Positions 18,840-26,453 of a stretch of DNA of 44,996 nucleotides are shown here, piece after piece. Each line of letters begins with the position of its first letter. The stretch's first letter is position 1. Source of the stretch: Lachnospiraceae bacterium (GTDB lineage: Bacteria; Bacillota; Clostridia; Lachnospirales; Lachnospiraceae); assembly GCA_022773965.1 (NCBI GenBank), contig JALFNQ010000149.1, positions 1 through 44,996 on the forward strand, read 5' to 3'. A program made the translations under genes and the position numbers. A model generated the notes under the pieces. That model ran no database searches, had not been told where the DNA came from, and saw nothing but the letters and a program-made list of their open reading frames with translations.

Positions 18840-19637
18840 CTAAAAATATATACACTGTGATGGCTCCTCACGTTTGGCCACGTACATCGGGAAATCCGAT
18901 CCCTTGTAAGGATTGTCCCCCAACGTCACCTCCAGACGAACAGTTTCATAAGCAAGCTTTTCATAATTATTTTCTTTTGAAAGATGTCCTAATACAACTG
19001 CCTCAAACCGGTCATGCAAGAGTTCCCCCAGGAATCTGCCGGATGTCTCATTGGACAAATGCCCCCGTTCGCTTAATATACGCTGCTTTAACGGATAAGG
19101 ATAGGTACCCATCTCCAGCATCCGCACATCGTGATTCGCTTCTAACAATAATACATGAACACCCTGCAATTTGTCTATCAAATAATGATCATATTTTCCA
19201 AGATCTGTCACAACTGCTGCCGAACGTTCCCCATGCCTCACAATATACATCACCGGATCCGCCGCATCATGTGAAACATGGATTGGTTCCACAGACAAGT
19301 CACCGATCATCAAAGGCTCATCCGGGCGTACGACATGAAACAGCCCCTCATCAATCTTTCCAACTGCGGTACAACGTTTGATCGCACCGATTGTTTTCTC
19401 TGTGGCATAGATAGGCAGCCCGTGTCTTCTCGCCATCACACCAATTCCCTGAATGTGATCCATATGCTCATGTGTCACAAAAATCCCGCTCGTCTCCTCA
19501 GGCTTTAATCCAAGCTGTCCCAGACCTTCCCTGATCCGCTTTCCGCTGATTCCCGCATCGATCAGGATATGGCTGTTATCCGAACCTGCCAGAATACAAT
19601 TTCCGCTGCTGCCGCTGGCAATACTACATAATCTCAT
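18840..19637 (-). CDS. WalJ/YycJ-like metallo-beta-lactamase-fold hydrolase
   Basis: This 266-residue MBL-fold protein carries the metal motif THEHMDH (HxHxDH) near residue 60 and downstream ligands in HVSHDAADP and ERGHLSNE. The pattern IASGSSGNC at the N-terminus and LLLEANHDVRML are typical of the YycJ/WalJ group, thought to be a nuclease or cell-wall-linked hydrolase. In Bacillus it lies in the walRK operon; here it follows the FtsA-like gene instead. The frame opens at 19715, but the ATG at 19637 gives the conserved start MRLCSIASGSSGN. It has GAGGG upstream and lies 13 bp past the preceding stop. Confidence 0.9.
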   Translation of the reverse strand: MRLCSIASGSSGNCILAGSDNSHILIDAGISGKRIREGLGQLGLKPEETSGIFVTHEHMDHIQGIGVMARRHGLPIYATEKTIGAIKRCTAVGKIDEGLFHVVRPDEPLMIGDLSVEPIHVSHDAADPVMYIVRHGERSAAVVTDLGKYDHYLIDKLQGVHVLLLEANHDVRMLEMGTYPYPLKQRILSERGHLSNETSGRFLGELLHDRFEAVVLGHLSKENNYEKLAYETVRLEVTLGDNPYKGSDFPMYVAKREEPSQCIYF

Positions 19638-19650
19638 ATCTGCACCGCCC

Positions 19651-21933
19651 TCAGCTTTCTTCCCAGCGAATGATGATCTCGTCACCTTCGTCCAGTGTCT
19701 GCGTGTAAAATGCATTCTTATCGTTCACCTTGGTGATGATCGCACGGCCTCTGGAATCAGACAGGTCAAAATCAATATAATCAAATACATCAATAAACAC
19801 GTATTCCGGTTTTCCATGCATCACGATCAATTCACCATTGACAAACACTACCCGGTCAATCGGCTCCTTACTTTCTTCCTCCACCGGCGATTCCTCACTG
19901 CCCTCTGTCAGTGATGTTTTACTGTGATCCGAATCTTCATCCTCCGGTAAGTTCTCTGGAAAATCTGCTATTTCTTCGCTTTTTTTTGCATCTTCTTCCC
20001 CACCCGGCTGCTGTTCCGTTTTTACGCTTTCATCGTCTCCATTCTGACCATCTTCTTTTTCATCAGATGAAGCTTCTGACGAAGCAGCCTGATCCGGCGT
20101 TTCAGTCCCAGTCACAGCTTTTTCCATGAGCTCCGGCTGCGCAGTCACATCCTCCTTTGCTGTACGATAAGCAAGTACTGTCCAGTCTACGCTGAAATTT
20201 TCATAGATCTGTGCATCCATATTCTCCACACGGTTATTGACGAAAATTTCGCTGTCCGGATCAATCTCTACATCCATAAACTCCGCCAGTTGCGCCACTG
20301 TATAATAGTTGCACACCTCAATCTGATCTCCATCCTGCACGCGATAGGTAGGCGGTTCCAATTTTCCATTTACCAGAACAAACCGGGGGCATGTCACCAT
20401 CCTATGGTTAACCTCAAAGGTAATTGTTGAAGATGTATATTCCTCCAGACGCTCAATCGTATAGACTGCATCCTCGCCCACCGTAGAAGGAATGATCTCT
20501 ATCTCGCAATTTGGCTCAAGCGGTGTATTGATATTGACCTCTCTGCCATTCATTCTGACAGATGAAGATTCTCCTGCCTCGCCACGGATCATGCGCTGCT
20601 TTCCGTTCACCGTAAAATTGATGGGCATTCCCCTGCGTGGAAACAGATATTCATTCGGGAAACCAGCCTGCAATGCCGCGTCCACAATCGTCAGCCGGTT
20701 ATTGTCATACAATTTGATACGCTCACCATTAAAACGCACCATAATGAAACTATTTTTCTGATCATAATAATTCAGGCAGATACCTACCGGCGTCACGATC
20801 AACGGATCCTTCGCTATATCAGGCTGCAGGAAATTGATCGTCTTTAACACTTCCTCGCCGCGCAGTGCCACACGCTCCTGCGGGATATTCAGCTCCTCTG
20901 ACAGCCGCTCCACAAAGCCGTGTATCTTTCCACCGCCACCGACCACAAAGGTCGCGCTGACAGTTTTATCGCCATTTAGTGCAATGATCTTCTCCGCAAC
21001 ACCTTTTGCCAGCTTATCTACCACCGGTGCCACCAGCTCCCATACTTCTTTGGCCGGAACGCGGTGTGTAATACTCATGATATCCTCAAACTCTACCTCG
21101 TTATCCACTGTAGAAGCACACTTGATATGCTCGGCCATATTGAAATCCACAAGATAATGCTGGACAATAACCTCCGTGATCTCATCGCCTGCATAGGGAA
21201 TCATACCGTATGCGATAATACTGCCATCTTTGGTAATACAAATATCGGAAGTCCCAGCTCCCACATCAACAAGTCCGATATTCAGCATGCGAAAATGCTC
21301 CGGAATCGCCACATTGATTGCTGCGATAGGCTCTAACGTCAGATTAGCAACCTCAAGCCCGGCAATCGCCACCGCTGCATACAGACCATCCACTACATCT
21401 TCCGGAAGAAATGTCACAATGATATCGATAGAAATGACCTCCGCCTTATGCCCTTCCAGATTGGAATAGATCTCATCATTGATATAATACTTGACCACTG
21501 AATATCCCACACAATAAAAGCGGTATTTTGTATCATTTTGCTCGCGCAAAATATTCTGTGCCTGCTCCACTCCAAGCAGTTCCAACGTGTGAATCATCTC
21601 TCCCGTAACAATCGTCTCCTCCGGATAAGCATAATCCACATGGGTCGTTACAGTTTTTAACACTCGACCTGCCGCTGCAATACACACCTCTGTCAAAGGC
21701 TGCTCGATCATTTCCTCCAATTTTGCCTTTACAATCTGGATCGTCTTTCCAACCTTACCAATATCATGGATCTGTCCATCCAACATTGCACGCGTATCAT
21801 GTTCCTTACAATACTGGGCAATCACATTAAATGTCTCATTTTCATCCCGATAGCCCACCGTTCCGACAACATTCCGGGTTCCAATATCCAGACCAAAAAC
21901 AAGCCCCCCATTGTCTTCTCTGCGTGTGTCCAT
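19651..21933 (-). CDS. long FtsA-like actin-fold cell division protein
   Basis: This 760-residue protein starts with an FtsA/actin-like ATPase domain (residues about 12-390). The phosphate-1 loop GLDIGTRNVVG, VDVGAGTSDICI and VVGGGGKIHGFVERL are visible. FtsA proteins tether FtsZ to the membrane, but they are usually about 420 residues. Here a further 370 residues follow: beta-rich segments, a very acidic Ser/Glu-rich stretch (about 595-690) that looks disordered, and a folded C-terminal piece. No terminal amphipathic helix like that of canonical FtsA is evident. The ATG at 21933 has GAGGAG upstream. It starts 1 bp past the coaE stop. It may be a paralogue and not the divisome FtsA. Confidence 0.88.
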   Translation of the reverse strand: MDTRREDNGGLVFGLDIGTRNVVGTVGYRDENETFNVIAQYCKEHDTRAMLDGQIHDIGKVGKTIQIVKAKLEEMIEQPLTEVCIAAAGRVLKTVTTHVDYAYPEETIVTGEMIHTLELLGVEQAQNILREQNDTKYRFYCVGYSVVKYYINDEIYSNLEGHKAEVISIDIIVTFLPEDVVDGLYAAVAIAGLEVANLTLEPIAAINVAIPEHFRMLNIGLVDVGAGTSDICITKDGSIIAYGMIPYAGDEITEVIVQHYLVDFNMAEHIKCASTVDNEVEFEDIMSITHRVPAKEVWELVAPVVDKLAKGVAEKIIALNGDKTVSATFVVGGGGKIHGFVERLSEELNIPQERVALRGEEVLKTINFLQPDIAKDPLIVTPVGICLNYYDQKNSFIMVRFNGERIKLYDNNRLTIVDAALQAGFPNEYLFPRRGMPINFTVNGKQRMIRGEAGESSSVRMNGREVNINTPLEPNCEIEIIPSTVGEDAVYTIERLEEYTSSTITFEVNHRMVTCPRFVLVNGKLEPPTYRVQDGDQIEVCNYYTVAQLAEFMDVEIDPDSEIFVNNRVENMDAQIYENFSVDWTVLAYRTAKEDVTAQPELMEKAVTGTETPDQAASSEASSDEKEDGQNGDDESVKTEQQPGGEEDAKKSEEIADFPENLPEDEDSDHSKTSLTEGSEESPVEEESKEPIDRVVFVNGELIVMHGKPEYVFIDVFDYIDFDLSDSRGRAIITKVNDKNAFYTQTLDEGDEIIIRWEES

Positions 21934-21934
21934 A

Positions 21935-22543
21935 TTATTTCTCCTCACTCCTGTGTCTGTATAGTTGCTTTATCTGTTCTAACACATACTGTTCATCCCG
22001 GTCATTGTCGATCACCACCGAACAATATTTCCGGTACATTTCATCCGTCAGCTGTGCCGCAAAGATCTGTTCCACCTTTTGTTCACTATAACCGCGATCC
22101 GCCATTAACCGTTCTTTTCTGGTCTGTGCTGATGCATACACATACCACAATTCATCACAGATTGTATCATAGTGTTCCTCGATGAGCAACGCTGCCTCCA
22201 CGATCACATAGTCATAATATCCCCTTTGGCGCTCCTTTTCTGCCTCACCGATAATATATTCCTTGACCGCCGGATGCACGATCTCATTCATCGTTCTGCG
22301 ACATTCTTCATCAGAAAACAGCAACTCTGCCAGTCTGGGACGATTGATACAGCCATCCTCACACCAGATGTCATAGCTGCCAAAAATCTCCTGCAACTGC
22401 TTATAGCATTTTGTTCCCGGCTCCATCTGCTCATGGGCAATTTCATCCGCAATCAGGATACGCACCCGGTACATCTGCTTCATCGCTTTTAAAACAGTTG
22501 TTTTTCCGGCACCCACACCACCGGTCAGACCTATAAATCTCAT
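21935..22543 (-). CDS. coaE: dephospho-CoA kinase
   Basis: CoaE phosphorylates dephospho-CoA, the last step of coenzyme A synthesis. The 202-residue protein has the P-loop GLTGGVGAGKTTV near the N-terminus, and DYVIVEAALLIE and the lid-like arginine region (TRKERLMADRGYSEQKVEQIFAAQ) are typical. The frame opens at 22600, but AAAGGA 9 bases before the ATG at 22543 and the family's usual start favour that position. It sits between polA and the FtsA-like gene; polA-coaE adjacency is common in Firmicutes. Confidence 0.95.
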   Translation of the reverse strand: MRFIGLTGGVGAGKTTVLKAMKQMYRVRILIADEIAHEQMEPGTKCYKQLQEIFGSYDIWCEDGCINRPRLAELLFSDEECRRTMNEIVHPAVKEYIIGEAEKERQRGYYDYVIVEAALLIEEHYDTICDELWYVYASAQTRKERLMADRGYSEQKVEQIFAAQLTDEMYRKYCSVVIDNDRDEQYVLEQIKQLYRHRSEEK

Positions 22544-22600
22544 CACCGTTTGTCCTTTCATACCTCTCATTCGTAACTGTTCAGTACCTTCACTAAACAC

Positions 22601-25255
22601 TTATTTTGCTTCGTACCAGTTACAACCACTATGCATATCCACCTCCAGTGTCACCGCCAGATCAGCGGCATGCTGCATTTCCTCTGAAAGAATGACTGCC
22701 ACCTTCTCCTGTTCTGCTTGCGCGGTCTCAACCAGCAGTTCATCATGCACCTGCAAAATGAGACGGGAAGCCATTCCCTCTTCAGCCAGCCGGTCATGCA
22801 CACGGATCATCGCAATCTTGATAATATCCGCTGCGGTTCCCTGGATCGGCGAATTCATCGCCACACGCTCACCAAAAGAGCGCTGCATAAAATTGCTGGA
22901 GGATAACTCCGGCACTGGCCTGCGCCTGCCGTAAAGTGTCATCGCATAGCCGTTCTTTTTAGCATCCTCCACCATCTGATCCAAAAATTCCTTGATTTTG
23001 GGATAGGTGGCAAAATACTGTTTGATATACTCCGCAGCCTCCTGTCTGGTGATGCCAAGATCTTCGCCCAGCCCAAAAGAACTGATGCCATACACAATGC
23101 CGAAATTGACTGCCTTTGCATTTCTTCTCTGCAGATCCGTCACCTCATCAAAGGGGATATGGAACACCTGAGAGGCCGTGATGCGATGAATATCCTGCGC
23201 CTGGCGATAAGCATCGATCAATGTCTGATCACCTGACATGTGTGCTAAAACGCGCAGTTCGATCTGTGAATAATCTGCATCCAGAAATACGCAGCCCTCA
23301 CCCGGCAAAAATACCTTTCGGATCAGCCGCCCCAATTCCATACGGATCGGTATATTCTGCAGATTTGGCTCTGTACTGCTGATACGCCCTGTGGCCGTAA
23401 TCGTCTGGTTAAAGGTTGAATGGATCCGGCCATCCTCTTTGATACATCCCGCCAAACCATCCGCATAAGTGGATTTCAGCTTGGTGAGCTGACGATACTC
23501 TAAGATCTGCGCTACCAGTGGATACTCCGGTGCCAGCTTATCCAACACATCCGCAGCTGTAGAATAGCCTGTCTTTGTCTTTTTCGCATAGGGCATATGC
23601 AGCTTTTCAAACAGGATCACACCAAGCTGCTTGGGGGAATTGATATTAAACTCCTCCCCCGCCCCTGCATAGATCTCCTGTTCCAGCTGCGCGATGCGGC
23701 CGGAAAGCTGATCTCCATATTCTTTCAGCGCTTTTGCATCTGCAATAATACCTGCGATCTCCATATCTGCCAGCACAAACAAAAGCGGGCGTTCCACGTC
23801 CTCATAGAGTCTGCGCATGCCCTGTTCTTCCAGAAGCGCCATCATCGGCTCATAAGCATCACAGATCGTCGCCATCAGACTACCGATCCATGTATGCAAA
23901 GACTCTTTTGCCTCCTCATCCATAGCCGCCTTTTTGATCGTCATTTTACCAAGCAGATCTGCTCTGGTCGGATATATCCGGTTCAGATAATCCTTCGCCA
24001 GATCCTCACACACATACTCATGCTTCAGCGGGTTTAACAGATACTCCATGATCTCCAGATCATCAAACTGCGCTCTGCGTGAAGGCTCTAACCCCTGCGG
24101 ATAAAGCAGCTTGATCTGGCTCTTTAGATCCATCGTACGGATCTGCCTGCCATCTTCTACGAGCTTTCGCACAGCCCCCAGCAAATATTCCGGTGTCAAT
24201 GCTTCACTGACAGGCATCCAGTACACACTCTCCCTGCAGTCACACACGGCCAGTCCCAGCACCTCTCCCTGTTCGATCAACAGCTTCAACGCCAGACTCT
24301 GCTTCCTTTCCTTCAATGTCTGATCCACAGCATCCGGCTCTTTGATCACATGAACTGAGATCTCGCTGGCCTGTGTATCATTCTGCCCTGCTGAGAAACG
24401 ACCCAGTATATTTTTAAAATCCAGCTCCCGGCAAAGTGCATATGCCTCCGGCGTAAAAAGATCCGTCAGCTTTGCATCTGAAAACTTGTAGGAAATGTCA
24501 CAATCCAGTTTGATCGTAGCAAGCACTTTGCTCATCTGCGCCATGTCATAATGCTCACGCAGCGCCTCGCGCACCCGTGTCTGCCCGATCTCCTCAATAT
24601 GGGCATACGCCTCCTCGATACTGTGGTATTCGGCGATAAGCTTTGTTGCGCCTTTCTCGCCAATACCGGCAACCCCCGGAATATTATCAGAAGCATCACC
24701 CATAAGCGCTTTCACATCAATAAACTCTCTCGGTGTAACCTGATAACGCTCTATGACATCTGCAGCATAATAGTCTTCAATCTCCGTACCGGTCTTTTTG
24801 GTTTTGGGAATACGGATTTTCACATGCTCCGTTGCGAGCTGCAGCAAATCCCGGTCTCCGGAAACAATGGACACCTCCAGTCCCGCCTCCTCTGCACGCC
24901 TCGAAAGCGTTCCCAGCAGGTCATCGGCCTCCAGCCCTTCCTGTTCAATGATCTTCACACCCATTGCCGTGAGCATCTGCTTCATGAGTGGAACCTGCTC
25001 CCTAAGCTCCGGCAACATCGGCTTGCGCGTGCCCTTATAAGATTCAAACATTTCATGGCGAAAGGTCGGCGCACTCACGTCAAAGGCCACCGTCAAATAC
25101 TCCGGCTGTTCCTCTTCCAGTATTTTAAATAAAATATTCAAAAAACCATACACAGCGTTTGTGTGCTGTCCTTTTGCATTTGTGAGATCAGGCACTCCGT
25201 AAAATGCCCGGTTCAATATACTGTGTCCGTCGATCAGGACAATTTTTTCCTTCAT
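22601..25255 (-). CDS. polA: DNA polymerase I
   Basis: Pol I fills gaps and removes RNA primers. The 884-residue protein has an N-terminal 5'-3' exonuclease (about 1-290) with SGDRDLLQL and LMGDASDNIPGVAGIGEKGA. A central exonuclease-like domain and a C-terminal polymerase domain follow. The latter has motif A (DADYSQIELR), motif B (RRNAKAVNFGIVYG) and motif C (LQVHDELLVE). The central 3'-5' exonuclease fold has lost the DxE and YxxxD residues needed for proofreading, as in many Firmicutes. The ATG abuts the stop of the thioesterase gene, with GAGG upstream. Confidence 0.97.
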   Translation of the reverse strand: MKEKIVLIDGHSILNRAFYGVPDLTNAKGQHTNAVYGFLNILFKILEEEQPEYLTVAFDVSAPTFRHEMFESYKGTRKPMLPELREQVPLMKQMLTAMGVKIIEQEGLEADDLLGTLSRRAEEAGLEVSIVSGDRDLLQLATEHVKIRIPKTKKTGTEIEDYYAADVIERYQVTPREFIDVKALMGDASDNIPGVAGIGEKGATKLIAEYHSIEEAYAHIEEIGQTRVREALREHYDMAQMSKVLATIKLDCDISYKFSDAKLTDLFTPEAYALCRELDFKNILGRFSAGQNDTQASEISVHVIKEPDAVDQTLKERKQSLALKLLIEQGEVLGLAVCDCRESVYWMPVSEALTPEYLLGAVRKLVEDGRQIRTMDLKSQIKLLYPQGLEPSRRAQFDDLEIMEYLLNPLKHEYVCEDLAKDYLNRIYPTRADLLGKMTIKKAAMDEEAKESLHTWIGSLMATICDAYEPMMALLEEQGMRRLYEDVERPLLFVLADMEIAGIIADAKALKEYGDQLSGRIAQLEQEIYAGAGEEFNINSPKQLGVILFEKLHMPYAKKTKTGYSTAADVLDKLAPEYPLVAQILEYRQLTKLKSTYADGLAGCIKEDGRIHSTFNQTITATGRISSTEPNLQNIPIRMELGRLIRKVFLPGEGCVFLDADYSQIELRVLAHMSGDQTLIDAYRQAQDIHRITASQVFHIPFDEVTDLQRRNAKAVNFGIVYGISSFGLGEDLGITRQEAAEYIKQYFATYPKIKEFLDQMVEDAKKNGYAMTLYGRRRPVPELSSSNFMQRSFGERVAMNSPIQGTAADIIKIAMIRVHDRLAEEGMASRLILQVHDELLVETAQAEQEKVAVILSEEMQHAADLAVTLEVDMHSGCNWYEAK

Positions 25256-25714
25256 TTATTCATCCTCAACCAGCGTAAAAAATTTTGTATCAATTTCGGG
25301 ATAAGAGCGCTTCAATGACAACGGCTTTCCTGACATCGTCAGGAAGCAATGGCTGCTCTCTGCCACTGCCCGCAGTTCACCAGTCTCTTTATCCGTCATC
25401 TTATAAACAACCTTCAGCTTCACACCATTGTAGCTTACCACCTTTGCATCGATCACAACGGTCTCTCCAAAGCGTACCATACTCTTATATTCGCAACTTA
25501 CAGAGATCACCGGACTGATGATCTCCAGCTCTTCCATCTTATCATATCCAAAGCCCATCTGCTCCATCATGTCCATACGGGCTTCTTCCATCCAGCGAAT
25601 GTAATTGGAATGATGCACAATGCGCATCTGATCCGTCTCATAGTACTTTACATGATGCTCGTAAGGCCTGATCCTGATCTTTTCCGGCTTGTAAACGTCA
25701 ACTCTTGTGTCCAT
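25256..25714 (-). CDS. hot-dog fold acyl-CoA thioesterase (YbgC/FcbC type)
   Basis: This 152-residue 4HBT-family thioesterase has the motif YYETDQMRIVHHSNYIRW near residue 25, where the aspartate is the catalytic residue. Such enzymes hydrolyse acyl-CoA or acyl-ACP thioesters; the natural substrate is not predictable. AGAAGG lies 8 bases before the ATG. It is the first gene of the long minus-strand run, separated from the upstream small gene by a strong terminator, and ends directly against the polA start. Confidence 0.9.
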   Translation of the reverse strand: MDTRVDVYKPEKIRIRPYEHHVKYYETDQMRIVHHSNYIRWMEEARMDMMEQMGFGYDKMEELEIISPVISVSCEYKSMVRFGETVVIDAKVVSYNGVKLKVVYKMTDKETGELRAVAESSHCFLTMSGKPLSLKRSYPEIDTKFFTLVEDE

Positions 25715-25747
25715 ACTGAAAACCTTCTTTCTACATACACATTACAT

Positions 25748-25794
25748 TAAAAAATGAATTCTGCATAGCACAACATAGCTATACAGAATCCATT
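25748..25794 (-). terminator. terminator between the 34-residue small gene and the thioesterase gene
   Basis: On the minus strand a 17-bp stem with two G-T pairs (25794-25778 with 25769-25753) and an 8-base loop is followed by TTTTT. It ends the small-protein transcript. Confidence 0.85.
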
Positions 25795-25846
25795 ATCGCA
25801 TACCAGATATAGAATTTCAACCGCTGACTTTCAATTTTCTTTGTAA

Positions 25847-25951
25847 TTACATTTCTTCCATATACTCAAAATAATCTTCCTCACCGGCAAAGAGCATATA
25901 ACTGCCATCCACATATCCCATGTAACCGCCATCTACAAAATATCCTTTCAT
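25847..25951 (-). CDS. 34-residue conserved-looking small protein
   Basis: This short gene encodes 34 residues starting MKGYFVDGGYMGYVDGSYML and ending FAGEEDYFEYMEEM. It is rich in Tyr, Gly and acidic residues and has no membrane segment. The ATG has AAGGAGG 9 bases upstream and the gene is followed by a strong intrinsic terminator, both good signs of real expression. The GYMGYVxGxYMLFAxExDY pattern resembles unnamed 30-40 residue proteins I recall from Lachnospiraceae. The function is unknown. It lies divergent to the fhs leader. Confidence 0.75.
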   Translation of the reverse strand: MKGYFVDGGYMGYVDGSYMLFAGEEDYFEYMEEM

Positions 25952-26116
25952 ACCAAATATCCTCCTTCTTCAAAAATCCTCGTTGCCGTCAGATACGAAT
26001 TCAAATCTTTCCTACATACAGACGTTCCGTCTCCATGTCTGCCTCTCTTTGATGACTTCATTCTACGCGCAAACATGTCCAATAAAACGGTCTGTAATTT
26101 TTTTCTTACAAAACTC

Positions 26117-26146
26117 TTGACATTTATGACTAAAATATGTTACTTC
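26117..26146 (+). promoter_or_regulatory. candidate promoter for the fhs leader
   Basis: TTGACA at 26117-26122 is followed after 18 bp by TACTTC (26141-26146), with a TG at 26138-26139 that could act as an extended -10. The -10 match is poor. Transcription would begin just before the riboswitch P1 stem. Confidence 0.4.
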
Positions 26147-26153
26147 TAATGTA

Positions 26154-26259
26154 CAGTCACTGACGGATGCGTGAATTGACACGGTGTGACTGGGTAATAA
26201 TTTATGCCGACCGTCTGGGCAGCTTTTCAAAGATGAACGTTTGAAAGGTTGCCCTTTTT
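26154..26259 (+). ncRNA. ZTP (pfl) riboswitch with overlapping terminator, upstream of fhs
   Basis: P1 pairs CAGTCAC (26154-26160) with GTGACTG (26186-26192) and encloses the TGACGG segment and a small CGTG/CACG hairpin. After a short linker comes the family's 3' signature GCCGACCGTCTGGGCA (26206-26221). The GGGCA of this signature is also the 5' arm of a 15-bp terminator (26217-26231 with 26240-26254, T5 at 26255-26259). ZTP binding would stabilise the signature and prevent termination. ZTP riboswitches control one-carbon and purine genes including fhs. ZTP builds up when 10-formyl-THF is short. A THF riboswitch was considered and fits less well. Confidence 0.82.
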
Positions 26260-26421
26260 GTCGTATATACGACAAAAGCCTCCGGCAGGATGCGCTTCTT
26301 CGTTGCCACTTCGGTCGGTGCAGATCCGAAGTCCACTGGACTTCGTGCACCTCGCGCGAAGATGTAATATGTCGCAAACGACCACGCTCGGCGCAAGAAT
26401 GTACCAAGGCACATTCTTTTT
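26255..26421 (+). repeat. dispersed structured intergenic repeat, copy 2, inside the fhs leader
   Basis: This copy has the same order as copy 1: the GTCGTATATACGAC palindrome, GCCTCCGGCAGGATGCGC, the conserved core CGCGAAGATGTAATATGTCG and a final hairpin (26396-26417) with T5. It carries an extra segment of about 54 bp (26297-26350), itself largely palindromic (GGTGCA...GAAGTCCA/TGGACTTC...TGCACC). Its 5' edge is the T-run of the riboswitch terminator, and its end is only 32 bases before the fhs ATG. One A-C mismatch weakens the final hairpin compared with the other copies. Confidence 0.85.
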
Positions 26422-26453
26422 ATTATTAACAAACGAAAGGAAGGTATTCACTT

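Noticed and set aside
25950..26060. 37-residue minus-strand frame whose stop overlaps the start of the 34-residue gene
   Set aside because: There is no ribosome binding site and the composition is basic and random-looking. It is likely the leader of the small gene.
26176..26199. TTGACA with an AT-rich block 16 bp further, resembling a promoter
   Set aside because: It lies inside the riboswitch P1-P2 region, and transcription from it would omit the aptamer. It is better explained as part of the RNA.
26154..26260. THF riboswitch upstream of fhs
   Set aside because: fhs genes may carry one, but the GCCGACCGTCTGGGCA signature and its overlap with the terminator fit the ZTP/pfl class.
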